Below are positions 44,275-53,621 of a DNA stretch of 64,000 bases, one piece after another. This stretch comes from Pseudoxanthomonas indica. Its GTDB lineage: Bacteria > Pseudomonadota > Gammaproteobacteria > Xanthomonadales > Xanthomonadaceae. The position numbers and the translations under genes were made by a program. The notes beneath the pieces are model-generated. The model saw only the letters and a program-made list of their open reading frames with translations, had not been told where the DNA came from and searched no databases. Positions within the stretch are counted from its first letter, which is position 1. Every line of letters begins with the position of its first letter. Location of the stretch: contig NZ_FUZV01000001.1 of NCBI RefSeq assembly GCF_900167565.1, positions 1,775,001 to 1,839,000 of the forward strand. The letters run 5' to 3'.

Positions 44275-44877
44275 TCACACCGTGCCGCGATTCTTCCCCT
44301 GCCACGGCCGGTACCACTCGCGGATGGCGGCGATATCGGCTTCGGCATCGCCGGTGGTGTAGAACAGATCGCCGATGCCGACGATCTTTTCCGGGTAGTG
44401 GAAGTAGGCCATCAGGATCGGCACGTTCGCCTCGTGGGCGATTTTCCAGAAGCCGCTCTTCCACTTGGTCACTTTCTTGCGCGTGCCTTCCGGGGTGAGC
44501 GCGTACCACATGCGATCGGCGGCGCGGATCATCGACACCGCCTGCTCCACCGTGCCATGCGCGCGGGCGCGGTCGACCGGAATCACGCCCAGCTTGCGCA
44601 GCAACGGGCCCAGCGGCCACCAGAACAACTGCGCCTTGCCGAGCACGCGCACCTCGAAGCCCATCGCAATCTTGGCGGCCATGCCCCAGATGCCGTCCCA
44701 GTTGGACGAATGCGGGGCCACGATCATCACCAGCTTGGGCACGTCCGGCAGGGTGCCGACGATGCGCCAGCCAAACGTGCGCAGGAAGGTGCGGCCCAGC
44801 CAGCGGGTGAACCGGTTGGGCGGTACCTGCGGCATGTTGGGCGGGATGGCGGGGACGGTGGACGAGGCGTCGCTCAA
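44275..44877 (-). CDS. PlsC-like acyltransferase
   Basis: Membrane-associated lysophospholipid acyltransferase-type protein of about 200 residues. The catalytic HxxxxD is HSSNWD (H56, D61) and the acceptor motif PEGTR follows near residue 128; a hydrophobic segment GWRIVGTLPDVPKLVMIVAP precedes the first motif. I favour the TTG at 44877: GGGAG lies eight bases upstream at the end of arfB. An ATG at 44835 would shorten it by 14 residues but has no ribosome site. It starts five bases after the arfB stop, so both are one transcript. The acyl acceptor is not known and could be a glycerophospholipid or an ornithine-type lipid. Confidence 0.82.
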   Translation of the reverse strand: MSDASSTVPAIPPNMPQVPPNRFTRWLGRTFLRTFGWRIVGTLPDVPKLVMIVAPHSSNWDGIWGMAAKIAMGFEVRVLGKAQLFWWPLGPLLRKLGVIPVDRARAHGTVEQAVSMIRAADRMWYALTPEGTRKKVTKWKSGFWKIAHEANVPILMAYFHYPEKIVGIGDLFYTTGDAEADIAAIREWYRPWQGKNRGTV

Positions 44878-44881
44878 TCGA

Positions 44882-45316
44882 TTACTCCCAATCGGTCTTC
44901 TTGGCGCGCGAGCGCTTGATGTCACCGCGTCCCCGCTTGGCATCCAGCCGGCGCGCCTTGGCCGCGCGCGAAGGCCGGGTGGCGATGCGCGGCCGCGGCA
45001 CATGCAGGGCGTCGGCAATGAAGGCGGCCAGACGCTCGCGCGCATCCTGGCGGTTGCGATCCTGGGTGCGGAAGCGCTGCGCATCGATCACCATCACGCC
45101 TTCATCGGTGAGCCGGCGATCGGCGCGCGCCAGCAGGCGCTCGCGCAGCGCATCCGGCAACGAGGGCGAGTGGGCGATGTCGAATCGCAGTTCCACTGCT
45201 GTGGCGACCTTGTTGACGTTCTGGCCGCCGGCGCCACTGGCGCGCACGAAGCGTTCCACCAGTTCGTCGTCCGGTATTGCCAGTGTCTCGGTGATGGTCA
45301 GTGGTCCGCTCCCCAT
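44882..45316 (-). CDS. arfB: Alternative ribosome-rescue factor B (peptidyl-tRNA hydrolase)
   Basis: Rescues ribosomes stalled on non-stop mRNAs. The 144-residue protein has the GGQ motif (residues 30-32) in SGAGGQNVNKVATAVELRFD and a basic C-terminal tail (RPSRAAKARRLDAKRGRGDIKRSRAKK) that fits the empty mRNA channel. The start at 45316 (MGSGPLTITETLAIPDDEL) is the normal one; longer in-frame extensions have no family match. Coupled to the acyltransferase gene downstream. Confidence 0.95.
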   Translation of the reverse strand: MGSGPLTITETLAIPDDELVERFVRASGAGGQNVNKVATAVELRFDIAHSPSLPDALRERLLARADRRLTDEGVMVIDAQRFRTQDRNRQDARERLAAFIADALHVPRPRIATRPSRAAKARRLDAKRGRGDIKRSRAKKTDWE

Positions 45317-45465
45317 GCGCGGATTGTAGTGGACGCGGCCCGGATCCGCCCATCGTGATGCAGCGAACAGACGCGTGATTGCGCCCTGTAATGGCCAATG
45401 TCGCTTAACGTGATGTTTACTGGCGCGTCGGCACCATGCAGACCCGCTGCCGCCGAGTTGCACCC

Positions 45466-46029
45466 ATGACCAAGCTTTCGAACCGCATGCGCCTGTTATT
45501 GTCCTCGGCGCTGCTGGCGTGCTGCTGCCTTGTGCTTGCGGGCACGACGCTGGCGGCCGAGCCCACCGATGCGGACATCGACAAGCTGTTGCAGGCGTCG
45601 CGGGCGGAGAGCGTGCTCAACGCGATCGTCCCGCAGATGGAAACCATGCAGCGCCAGCAGTTCGACCAGATGATGGCCGGCAAGGAACTGACCCCCGAGC
45701 AACGCGCCGAGGCCGACCGGCTGCTGGCGCGGACCAACGAGATCATGCGCAAGGCCCTGTCCTGGCAGGAAATGCGGCCGCTCTACATCGACGTGTACAA
45801 GAAGACCTTCACTCGCGAAGACGTGCGCGCGATTACCAAGTTCTACGAAAGTTCGGCCGGGCGCAGCCTGCTCGACAAGACCCCCGCGCTGATGCAGAAC
45901 CTGATGGGCGCCATCCAGGTCAAGATGGCGCCGGTGATGGAGCAGCTGCAGGCGGAGATGAAGAACGTCACCCCCGAGCCGGTGCCGGCGCCGCCGGTCA
46001 CCCCCACCAAGAAGAAGAAGAAGCGCTGA
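45466..46029 (+). CDS. DUF2059-family secreted protein
   Basis: A 187-residue envelope protein. It has a signal peptide (LLLSSALLACCCLVLAGTTLA), and a helical DUF2059 region with LLQASRAESVLNAIVPQMETM and YIDVYKKTFTREDVRAITKFYESSAGRSLLDK. The C-terminus is Pro-rich then poly-Lys. No enzymatic motif is visible and the family has no settled function. It is flanked by divergent arfB and convergent ung. The ATG at 45466 was preferred over one ten codons earlier because it begins the signal peptide. Confidence 0.85.
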   Translation: MTKLSNRMRLLLSSALLACCCLVLAGTTLAAEPTDADIDKLLQASRAESVLNAIVPQMETMQRQQFDQMMAGKELTPEQRAEADRLLARTNEIMRKALSWQEMRPLYIDVYKKTFTREDVRAITKFYESSAGRSLLDKTPALMQNLMGAIQVKMAPVMEQLQAEMKNVTPEPVPAPPVTPTKKKKKR

Positions 46030-46039
46030 GTCAGGCGAC

Positions 46040-46765
46040 TCAGGCGTCCAGCAGCGGATCAGCGGGCAGTGCCGCCCGCGACGGCAGCCGCCAGTCGATG
46101 CCGGCCTTGCCGCGCTCCTGCAGGTAGCGGTTGGCGGCGGAGAAATGCCCGCAGCCCAGGAAGCCGCGATGCGCCGACAACGGTGACGGATGCGGCGCAC
46201 GCAGCACGCGGTGGCGGCGCGTATCGATGACCTTGCCCTTGGCCTGGGCATAAGCGCCCCAGAGCAGGAACACCAGCCCTTCGCGCTCGCGCGACAGGGT
46301 CTGGATCACGTGGTCGGTAAAGCCTTCCCAGCCCTTGCGCTGATGGGCGCCAGCACGGCCGTCTTCCACCGTCAGCACGGCGTTGAGCAGCAGCACGCCC
46401 TGGTGCGCCCACGGCAGCAGGCAACCATGGTCGGGCGGCGCGATGCCCAGGTCGGCCTGGATTTCCTTGTAGATGTTGAGCAGCGAGGGCGGCACCGGTA
46501 CGCCCGGCCGCACCGAGAAACACAGCCCATGCGCCTGGCCCGGACCGTGATACGGATCCTGGCCCAGCATCACCACTTTCACCGCCTCGAAGGGCGTGGC
46601 CTGGAAGGCGGAAAAAATCTGCGGACCGGGTGGATAGATGCGCGCGCCGGCCGCCTTGCGCTCGCGCAGGAAGGTCGACAGCGATTGCATCTCGGGCTGG
46701 GCGAACCAGTCACCGACGTGCTGCTTCCACGAGGGTTCGAGTTTGATGCGGTCGTTTTCGGTCAT
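46040..46765 (-). CDS. ung: Uracil-DNA glycosylase
   Basis: Removes uracil from DNA in base-excision repair. The family A enzyme (241 residues) shows the water-activating motif GQDPYHG with D70, the uracil pocket [16 protein letters not shown], and the leucine-loop motif [18 protein letters not shown] with the catalytic His. Length is normal. It sits between a double-receiver protein gene upstream and the convergent DUF2059 gene. Together with dut and the exonuclease III gene, the window holds three enzymes that deal with uracil in DNA. Confidence 0.97.
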   Translation of the reverse strand: MTENDRIKLEPSWKQHVGDWFAQPEMQSLSTFLRERKAAGARIYPPGPQIFSAFQATPFEAVKVVMLGQDPYHGPGQAHGLCFSVRPGVPVPPSLLNIYKEIQADLGIAPPDHGCLLPWAHQGVLLLNAVLTVEDGRAGAHQRKGWEGFTDHVIQTLSREREGLVFLLWGAYAQAKGKVIDTRRHRVLRAPHPSPLSAHRGFLGCGHFSAANRYLQERGKAGIDWRLPSRAALPADPLLDA

Positions 46766-46799
46766 CGCCGCACCGTAGCAAAGCGCATCGCGGGTGTGC

Positions 46800-47633
46800 T
46801 CAACGCTCGCGCTCTTCCATCCGCGCCAGGCGCAGCTGGAACAACACCTTGGTCACCAGCAGGCGTTCCTCGATCGGCTTGAGCACCAGATCATTGGCGC
46901 CGGCCTGCAGCAGTACCGCCTGGTTGTCGCGGTTGCTGTCGCCGGTCATCACCAGGATCGGCAGGCGGCGTTTGCCGTAGGCAAAGTCGATGCGGATGCG
47001 CTGCACCACGTCGCGGCCGCTCAACTCGCCCTTCAGGGTGACGTCGGTCAGCACCAGATCGAAGTGATGCGTGGACAGGCCCAGTGATTCGGCGGTGAGC
47101 AGGGCAAAGGCGTCCTCGGCCTTCAGCACGTGCACGATCTTCAGCGACTGCCGTTCCAGCATGCGCTTGGTGGTTTCGGCCACCACCCGGCTGTCTTCGA
47201 TGTACAGCACGGTGGCGCCGCTGATCGGTTCGGGCTGCACATAGCCACGGATGAACGCCGCCAGCGCCTCATGGCCCAGCGACTTGTCGAAGTAGTCGGT
47301 GACGAATTCGGTGAAGCGGCGCTCTTCCAGGTGTTGCTGCGCATCGCCGGAGACCACGATCACCGGCACGTAGGCCTGGCCCGAGGCCTCGCGCACGCTG
47401 CGCGCGATTTCCATGCCGTCGCCATCGGGCAGCGCCAGCGCGGTGGTGACCAGATGCACGGCGCCGGAAGCCAGCGCCTTCTTCGCATCGGCGATGCTGG
47501 CGCAGCCAATCACTTCCACCCCCGGCAGATCGCGTTGCAGTACATCGGCGATCAGTTTGCGTACCAGCTTGGAACCGTCGACGACCATCACCCGGGGGGC
47601 GTCGCTGATGAGGTGCCGGAGCGCTTGGGACAT
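46800..47633 (-). CDS. Tandem receiver-domain protein, first receiver degenerate
   Basis: A 277-residue cytoplasmic protein made of two receiver domains and no output domain. In receiver 1 (about 14-128) the acidic pair is weakened (VVDGSK) and the phospho-acceptor Asp is replaced: the usual LLDLMLPDGDG reads [11 protein letters not shown], with Ala at 65, so it should not be phosphorylated. Receiver 2 (about 142-265) keeps [12 protein letters not shown] and the Lys of VLKPIE, so it can. The protein is probably a phospho-regulated adaptor. It precedes ung and follows ftsX on the same strand, with 20 bases to ftsX. No kinase is adjacent. Confidence 0.85.
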   Translation of the reverse strand: MSQALRHLISDAPRVMVVDGSKLVRKLIADVLQRDLPGVEVIGCASIADAKKALASGAVHLVTTALALPDGDGMEIARSVREASGQAYVPVIVVSGDAQQHLEERRFTEFVTDYFDKSLGHEALAAFIRGYVQPEPISGATVLYIEDSRVVAETTKRMLERQSLKIVHVLKAEDAFALLTAESLGLSTHHFDLVLTDVTLKGELSGRDVVQRIRIDFAYGKRRLPILVMTGDSNRDNQAVLLQAGANDLVLKPIEERLLVTKVLFQLRLARMEERER

Positions 47634-47653
47634 GCGGGAGGGCCGGGTGGGTG

Positions 47654-48595
47654 TCAGGTTTGGGTCGGTCGAGTCTGACGCAAGAAATGGCCGGTCACCA
47701 GCCATGCGCCCACCCAACCGATGATCATGGCCCCCACCAGCACCGCGCCGGCTTGCAGTGGGGCCAGTCCGGCCAGGGCGAACGGGCTGCCGTAGCTCTG
47801 CGCCAGCTGCGCAAGCGGCGGCGCCAGGGCGGCGGCGGCGGCGGCCAGCAGGGCGATGGCCAGCGCACCGGCGACCAGGCCATACCAGGCGCCCAAGTAG
47901 ATGAAGGGGCGGCGGATGAAGCCATCGCTGGCGCCCAGCAATTGCAGCACGCCGATTTCCTCGCGCCGGGCCTGGATATCCAGGCGGACCGTGTTGCCGA
48001 CCACCAGCAAGGCGCCCAGGCCGAACAGCGCGGCCAGCACCCAGGTCAGGCGTTCGCCGAAACCCAGCCAGCCGCGCAGGCGATCACGCCACACGGCGTC
48101 ATGCTGGACCAGGTCGGCTTCCGGCAGATGTTCCAGCGCCGCCACCAGCCCGGCCTCGTCGCCGCGCGGACTGATCTGCAGCAGGCTGGGGAGCGGGTTG
48201 CCCTCGAGCGCATCCAGGCTGGCGCCCAGGCCACTGCGTTCGCGGAATTCGGCCAGGCCCTGTTCGGGGGTGCGCAACTGGACTTTGGCCACGTCGGCGC
48301 GGTCGCGCAGTTGTTCGACCAATACCTGCGCGCGGGCCACGTCGATGTCAGGCTTGAGGAAAAGATCGATTTCGCGCGAGTCGCTGACGTTGCCGGCGAA
48401 GTGCTCGACATTGGCCAGCGCCAGCCACAGGCCCAGCGGCAACACGAAGGCCACTGCCATCACGCCGATGGTCAGCAGCGTCGCCCACGGCTTGCGCACC
48501 AGCCGGCCCAGGCTGGAAACGAAACTGTAGAGATGCTGGTCCAGCCAGATGCCGAAACCCGAGCGCTGGCGCGCGTAACTGTTGGTCTCGTTCAT
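47654..48595 (-). CDS. ftsX: Cell division ABC transporter permease FtsX
   Basis: Inner-membrane part of the FtsEX complex, which activates amidases at the septum. Four membrane helices are visible: one near 38-62 (KPWATLLTIGVMAVAFVLPLGLWLAL), a large periplasmic loop (about 63-185), then three helices to the C-terminus. The loop begins HFAGNVSDSREIDLFLKPDI, typical of FtsX. Length is 313 residues. Its start overlaps the ftsE stop by four bases, so both are coupled. Confidence 0.95.
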   Translation of the reverse strand: MNETNSYARQRSGFGIWLDQHLYSFVSSLGRLVRKPWATLLTIGVMAVAFVLPLGLWLALANVEHFAGNVSDSREIDLFLKPDIDVARAQVLVEQLRDRADVAKVQLRTPEQGLAEFRERSGLGASLDALEGNPLPSLLQISPRGDEAGLVAALEHLPEADLVQHDAVWRDRLRGWLGFGERLTWVLAALFGLGALLVVGNTVRLDIQARREEIGVLQLLGASDGFIRRPFIYLGAWYGLVAGALAIALLAAAAAALAPPLAQLAQSYGSPFALAGLAPLQAGAVLVGAMIIGWVGAWLVTGHFLRQTRPTQT

Positions 48596-49278
48596 TCGGC
48601 CAGGTCCGCCGGCGAGATGTCGTCGACCAGCTTGCCGTGGTCCAGGATCAGCACGCGCTTGCGCATGCGCCGGATCAGGGCCAGGTCGTGGCTCACCACC
48701 AGCACGCTGGTGCCGCGTTCGGGCATGGAGGCGAACAGCGCCATGATTTCCGCGGCCAGGGTGGGATCGAGGTTGCCGGTGGGTTCGTCGGCGACCAGCA
48801 GCTTGGGTTCGGCGACGATGGCGCGGGCGATGCCCACGCGTTGTTGTTCGCCGGCCGACAGCTCGGTCGGCAGCGCGCGCTCGCGATGGCCCAGGCCCAA
48901 TCGCGCCAGCACTTCGCGCACCCGCTTGGCGATGTCGCCGCGACGTTCGCCGCGCAGGATCAGCGGCAGGGACACGTTCTCGAACACGCTGCGATCGGTG
49001 AGCAGGCGATGGTCCTGGTGGACCGCGCCGACTTCGCGCCGATGCAGGGGCACGCGTGAGCCGCGCACCTTGAGCAGGTTGCGGCCGGCAAACAGCACGG
49101 CGCCGCGGGTGGGGCGTTCGCTCAGGTGGATCAACTTGAGCAGGGTGCTCTTGCCGGCGCCGGAATGACCGGTCACGAAGAGCATCTCGCCCTCGGCCAC
49201 ATCAAAGCTGACCTCGGCCAGGGCTGCGTGGCCGCCCGGGTATTGCTTGCTGACGTTTTCGAATCGCAGGACGCTCAT
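48592..49278 (-). CDS. ftsE: Cell division ATP-binding protein FtsE
   Basis: ABC ATPase partner of FtsX. It has Walker A GHSGAGKST (37-45), the signature LSAGEQQRVGIARA, Walker B LLVADEPTGNLDP and the switch His (VVSHD). The 228 residues are family length. Overlaps ftsX by four bases. ATP hydrolysis is thought to open the periplasmic FtsX loop to activate wall hydrolases, which links it functionally to the M23 endopeptidase elsewhere in the window. Confidence 0.97.
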   Translation of the reverse strand: MSVLRFENVSKQYPGGHAALAEVSFDVAEGEMLFVTGHSGAGKSTLLKLIHLSERPTRGAVLFAGRNLLKVRGSRVPLHRREVGAVHQDHRLLTDRSVFENVSLPLILRGERRGDIAKRVREVLARLGLGHRERALPTELSAGEQQRVGIARAIVAEPKLLVADEPTGNLDPTLAAEIMALFASMPERGTSVLVVSHDLALIRRMRKRVLILDHGKLVDDISPADLAE

Positions 49279-49335
49279 CCGGCGATTATGCCGGAGCCCG
49301 GGCGTTGCGCCGAGGCTCCGTTTACCGCGCCGCGG

Positions 49336-51045
49336 TCAGCCGCCAACCAGCGACTTGATCTTGCGACCCAGGCGGGTGAGGAACGAACCGGCTTCCGGCT
49401 TGCTCGCAGCGACCGGCGCGTTGGCGACCGGCTTGGCCGACACCGCGGCATCGGCGTTTTCGATCGGCCGGCCATGGCGACGACGACGACGCTTGCGCGG
49501 CGCGCGATCACCCTCGGGCAGATCCGTCGGTATCGCGGCAGGCGATGCGGCCGCCGTGCGTGGCGGCCTGGCCGCTGCCGGATCGTCGGGATTGCGCGGC
49601 GGACGCGGTGCGCGCGGCTTGTCGCTGGCGCCGCCAGCACGCGAGCCTTCGCGACGCTCGCCGCGACCGCGGCCACCCGGACCACTGCCGCCAGCGCCGC
49701 CGCTGCGGCGACGGCCGTCGCCACTACCCGAGCCGCTGCGGCCACCACCACGGCGCTGCTCGTCCGCGGCACGCTGTTCGCGGGCCTCGCGGAAGATCGC
49801 GCCGACGCTTTCGTTCTCTTCGCCATCGCCCTCGCCCGCTGCCACCGGCGCGCGTTCGGGACGCGGCAGCGCGGTCAGCAGTTCGGCGCTGACCGACTCC
49901 ACCGGGATCTTCTGATCGATGTAGGCCTCGATGTCCGGCAGGCTCATCGCATAACGCTCGCAGGCGAAGCTGATCGCATCGCCCTCGGCGCCCAGGCGGG
50001 CGGTACGGCCGATGCGATGCACGTAGTCTTCGGCATCGAACGGCAGGTCGTAGTTGTAGACGTGCGAGACGCCGTCGATATGCAGGCCGCGCGCGGCCAC
50101 GTCGGTGGCCACCAGGATTTCCAGTTGGCCTTTCTGGAAGCGGTTGAGCAGGGTCTCGCGCTTCTTCTGCGGCACATCGCCGGAGAGCACGCCGACGCGG
50201 TAGCCGGCACGCTCCAGCGCGCGCGCCACCCGCTCGACGAAAGCCTTGGTGTTGACGAAGATCATCGTGCGCGCGCCTTCACTGCGCGACAGCAGGCCGA
50301 TCAGCAGCGGGATCTTTTCCTCATCCGAGGGGAAATAGATGCGCTGGCGAACGCGTGCGGCGGTGATCGACTCGGTCTCCACCACCAGCTTTTCCGGCTC
50401 GTTCATGTGCTCGTAGGCCAGCTCCAGCACGCGATGGCTGAGGGTGGCGCTGAACAGCAGGGTCTGGCGCTCGGTGCGGATCGGCATGCGCCGCAGCAGG
50501 AAGCGGATGTCCTTGATGAAGCCCAGGTCGAACATGCGGTCGGCTTCGTCCAGCACGCAGATCTCGCAGGCGTGCAGGGAAACGACCTTGTGCTGCTTGA
50601 CGTAGTCGATCAGCCGGCCGGGGGTGGCGATGATCACGTCCACGCCCTGCTGCAGCAGCTCGCGCTGCTTGTCGTAGTCGACGCCGCCGTAGACCAGGGC
50701 GAAGCGCAGGCCCAGGTCGGCGCCGAACTTCACCGCGTCCTTGTGGATCTGGATGGCCAGTTCGCGGGTCGGCGCCAGGATCAGCGCGCGCGGATCTTCC
50801 GGCTTGCGCTCGGCCAGTGCCGGACGCGACAGCAGGCGGTTCATCACCGCCACCAGGAAGGCCAGCGTCTTGCCGGTGCCGGTCTGGGCCTGGCCGGCTA
50901 CGTCGCGGCCGGCGAGCGCGACCGGCAGGGTCAGCGCCTGGATGGGCGTGCAGCGGGAAAAGCCTGCGGATTCAAGGCCCGCCAGCAGCTGCGGATGCAG
51001 GTCGAAGGAACTGAAAGTAATGTCTGTTAAAGGTTTGTCGCTCAT
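49336..51045 (-). CDS. rhlB: DEAD-box RNA helicase RhlB
   Basis: ATP-dependent RNA helicase, in enterobacteria part of the RNA degradosome. The Q-motif ([18 protein letters not shown]), motif I AQTGTGKT (53-60), PTRELA, TPGR, DEAD (165-168), SAT and HRIGRTAR are all present. After about residue 395 the protein continues as a long low-complexity Arg/Gly-rich tail ([28 protein letters not shown]) ending in [15 protein letters not shown], typical of the long xanthomonad RhlB (569 residues here). Divergent from trxA-rho, the same layout as in E. coli. The start at 51045 matches [14 protein letters not shown]. Confidence 0.94.
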   Translation of the reverse strand: MSDKPLTDITFSSFDLHPQLLAGLESAGFSRCTPIQALTLPVALAGRDVAGQAQTGTGKTLAFLVAVMNRLLSRPALAERKPEDPRALILAPTRELAIQIHKDAVKFGADLGLRFALVYGGVDYDKQRELLQQGVDVIIATPGRLIDYVKQHKVVSLHACEICVLDEADRMFDLGFIKDIRFLLRRMPIRTERQTLLFSATLSHRVLELAYEHMNEPEKLVVETESITAARVRQRIYFPSDEEKIPLLIGLLSRSEGARTMIFVNTKAFVERVARALERAGYRVGVLSGDVPQKKRETLLNRFQKGQLEILVATDVAARGLHIDGVSHVYNYDLPFDAEDYVHRIGRTARLGAEGDAISFACERYAMSLPDIEAYIDQKIPVESVSAELLTALPRPERAPVAAGEGDGEENESVGAIFREAREQRAADEQRRGGGRSGSGSGDGRRRSGGAGGSGPGGRGRGERREGSRAGGASDKPRAPRPPRNPDDPAAARPPRTAAASPAAIPTDLPEGDRAPRKRRRRRHGRPIENADAAVSAKPVANAPVAASKPEAGSFLTRLGRKIKSLVGG

Positions 51046-51268
51046 GCTTTCTTCTTTGCGCCGCTGTGTTCCAAGGGCGTCATTGATGGGGGACCGAACG
51101 AGCTTGCATCGTCGTCGGTGGCGTCGCACACTGCGCCCCCAATGCCGGACTCGCGGGCACTCAAGCCACTTGAAACTGGCCGCGTAACGACCCAGTTTAC
51201 CGCAATACGACGGCCGTCCCCGGCCAGAATCCGTCCGCGGCCCGCCGCGGACCCCGCAGGAGACCCCA

Positions 51269-51610
51269 GTGAGCGAAAAAGTAACCCATGTCGGCGACGC
51301 GGATTTCGATGCCGCCGTGCTGAATTCCGACGAGCCCGTGCTCGTTGATTTCTGGGCCGAATGGTGTGGCCCGTGCAAGATGATCGCCCCCGTCCTGGAC
51401 GAGCTGGCGCAGACCTATGATGGCCGCCTGAAGGTGGTCAAGCTCAATGTGGACGAGAACCGCGCCACCGCGATCAAGTACCACGTACGCAACATCCCGC
51501 TGCTGCTGCTGTTCAAGAACGGCCAGGTGCAGGCCACCCAGGTCGGCGCGGTGGGCAAGGGCCAGCTGACCCAGATGATCGACAAGACCCTGGGCGCACA
51601 GACCGCCTGA
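51269..51610 (+). CDS. trxA: Thioredoxin
   Basis: General disulfide reductase. The WCGPC active site (CGPC 33-36) and the fold are intact in 113 residues. The loop opposite the active site reads IPL (P77-L78) where E. coli has IPT. Translation starts at a GTG with AGGAG nine bases before it. It lies between rhlB (divergent) and rho (same strand), a conserved neighbourhood. Confidence 0.97.
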   Translation: MSEKVTHVGDADFDAAVLNSDEPVLVDFWAEWCGPCKMIAPVLDELAQTYDGRLKVVKLNVDENRATAIKYHVRNIPLLLLFKNGQVQATQVGAVGKGQLTQMIDKTLGAQTA

Positions 51611-51617
51611 GGCAGCC

Positions 51618-51637
51618 AGCCGGCGGGGGAGCCGGCT
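51618..51637 (+). terminator. Hairpin after trxA
   Basis: Arms AGCCGGC (51618-51624) and GCCGGCT (51631-51637) with a six-base loop, seven bases past the trxA stop. There is no T-run, so termination would be partial or Rho-dependent. The 183 bases from here to rho hold no other gene and may form the rho leader, where autoregulation is known in other bacteria. Confidence 0.45.
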
Positions 51638-51820
51638 GAACCGTTGGATCCCGTCGCGGCCCCCCGGCGCTTGCCGAGGCCACGACGCGGTGTTAGTGTC
51701 CCTGGCATCCGGCACGTGTTGCGTGCCGCACCCTTCTGAAGTGCCCACCCGTAGGTCCGCACACTCCCATGACCCGCCGCAATCATGCCGGCGCTCGCCA
51801 GCTTAGCGAGGATTCGCAAC

Positions 51821-53536
51821 TTGTCCGACAGTAGCAACGATACCGGCGCCCCCGCCGAGAAGCGCGTGCGCAAGCCCCGCGTCACCAAGGCTTCCGCCGC
51901 CGCCGACCAGACCCCCGCCAGCGCCAGCGCGCCGGCCCCGGTCGCCCCCACCCCGCCCGTCGCCTCTGCTCCCGCACCAGCGGTTGAAGCCCCGGTGCAG
52001 GCCCCACCCCGCCCTGCCGCTCCGCCCCCGCACGGTGGCCAGGACGGTGGTGATGCTGGCGAAGGCAGTGGTAGCGGCGGTGGCCAGGGCCAGCAGGGCG
52101 AAGGCAATCGCTTCAACAACAACAACAATCGCCGCGACCGCTTCCGCAACCGCCGCGACCGCGATCGTGACCGCAATCGCGAGCGCCATGGCAATGACGG
52201 CATGCCGCAGGACGGCAACGGCAACGAGACCTTCGTGCCGCGCCAGAACCCGCAGGTGCCGGAAGGCTTCCCGCAGTATTCCCTGAGCGACCTCAAGCGC
52301 ATGCCGGCGGCCAAGCTGCTGGACGTGGCCGAGCAGCTCAACATCCAGGAAGGCGTGGCCCGCGCCCGCAAGCAGGACGTGATCTTCGCCCTGCTCAAGG
52401 TGCTGACCCGCCATGGCGAGGGCGTGGCCGCCGACGGCGTGCTGGAAATCCTGCCCGACGGCTTCGGCTTCCTGCGCGCGGCCGAGGCCAGCTATCTGGC
52501 CGGCCCGGATGACGTGTACATCAGCCCCAGCCAGATCCGCCGCTTCAACCTGCGTACCGGCGACCACCTGTCCGGCCGCATCCGCTTCCCGAAGGACGGC
52601 GAACGCTATTTCGCCCTGGCCGTGGTCGATACGATCAACGGCGAGCCGCTGGAAGCGTCGAAGAACAAGGTGCTGTTCGAGAACCTGACCCCGCTGTTCC
52701 CGCGTCGCCGCTTCACCCTGGAGCGCGGCAATGGTTCCAGCGAAGACATCGCCGGCCGCATCCTCGATTTGATGGCGCCGCAGGGCAAGGGCCAGCGCGC
52801 GCTGATCGTGTCGCCGCCCAAGGCCGGCAAGACGATCATGATGCAGCAGATCGCCACCGCCATCACCACCAACCACCCGGACGTGCACCTGATCGTGCTG
52901 CTGGTGGACGAGCGTCCGGAAGAAGTGACCGAAATGCAGCGCACGGTGCGCGGCGAAGTGGTCTCCTCGACCTTCGACGAGCCGGCCGCGCGCCACGTGC
53001 AGGTCGCCGAAATGGTGATCGAGCGCGCCAAGCGCCTGGTCGAGCACAAGAAGGACGTGGTGATCATGCTCGACTCGATCACCCGTCTGGCCCGCGCCTA
53101 CAACAACGTGGTGCCCAGCTCCGGCAAGGTGCTGACCGGTGGTGTCGACGCCAACGCCCTGCACCGTCCGAAGCGTTTCTTCGGCGCCGCACGCAATGTG
53201 GAAGAAGGCGGCTCGCTGACCATCATCGCCACCGCGCTGGTGGAGACCGGCAGCAAGATGGACGAGGTGATCTACGAAGAGTTCAAGGGCACCGGCAACA
53301 GCGAAGTGCACTTGAACCGCCGCATCACCGAGAAGCGCGTCTACCCGGCCATCGACATCAACCGCTCCGGCACCCGCCGCGAAGATCTGTTGATTGAACC
53401 GGAACTGCTGCAGAAGATCTGGATCCTGCGCAAGCTGCTGCATCCGATGGACGAAATCGCGGCGATGGAGTTCCTGCTGGACAAGATGAAGAACACCAAG
53501 TCCAACGACGAGTTCTTTGCTTCGATGAAACGCTGA
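51821..53536 (+). CDS. rho: Transcription termination factor Rho with long disordered N-terminus
   Basis: Hexameric RNA-dependent ATPase that ends transcription. From about residue 153 the protein is canonical: Rho_N ([19 protein letters not shown]), RNA-binding cold-shock fold ([20 protein letters not shown]), Walker A SPPKAGKT, Walker [17 protein letters not shown] and the Q/R-loop regions. Before it lie about 150 extra residues: Ala/Pro-rich, then Gly/Gln-rich, then an Asn-run and Arg/Asp-rich stretch ([17 protein letters not shown]). The TTG at 51821 has GAGGA upstream and is preferred over an ATG at 51785 without one; this gives 571 residues. The extension probably adds RNA binding or phase separation, which is inference. 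Confidence 0.96.
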   Translation: MSDSSNDTGAPAEKRVRKPRVTKASAAADQTPASASAPAPVAPTPPVASAPAPAVEAPVQAPPRPAAPPPHGGQDGGDAGEGSGSGGGQGQQGEGNRFNNNNNRRDRFRNRRDRDRDRNRERHGNDGMPQDGNGNETFVPRQNPQVPEGFPQYSLSDLKRMPAAKLLDVAEQLNIQEGVARARKQDVIFALLKVLTRHGEGVAADGVLEILPDGFGFLRAAEASYLAGPDDVYISPSQIRRFNLRTGDHLSGRIRFPKDGERYFALAVVDTINGEPLEASKNKVLFENLTPLFPRRRFTLERGNGSSEDIAGRILDLMAPQGKGQRALIVSPPKAGKTIMMQQIATAITTNHPDVHLIVLLVDERPEEVTEMQRTVRGEVVSSTFDEPAARHVQVAEMVIERAKRLVEHKKDVVIMLDSITRLARAYNNVVPSSGKVLTGGVDANALHRPKRFFGAARNVEEGGSLTIIATALVETGSKMDEVIYEEFKGTGNSEVHLNRRITEKRVYPAIDINRSGTRREDLLIEPELLQKIWILRKLLHPMDEIAAMEFLLDKMKNTKSNDEFFASMKR

Positions 53537-53560
53537 GTCGGCCGGACCGCTGCAAACAAG

Positions 53561-53591
53561 ACGCCCCGCCTACGCGGGGCGTTCTTTTTTT
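53561..53591 (+). terminator. Rho-independent terminator of rho
   Basis: Arms ACGCCCCGC (53561-53569) and GCGGGGCGT (53574-53582) with a CTAC loop, then TTC and seven T (53585-53591). Confidence 0.92.
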
Positions 53592-53621
53592 CGCCGTCGG
53601 AGAAACGCCGGACAGGAACGC

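Noticed and set aside
51269..51610. TrxA loop IPL instead of IPT as a functional anomaly
   Set aside because: Variation at this position appears ordinary in the family from memory of related proteins; the CGPC site and cis-Pro are intact.
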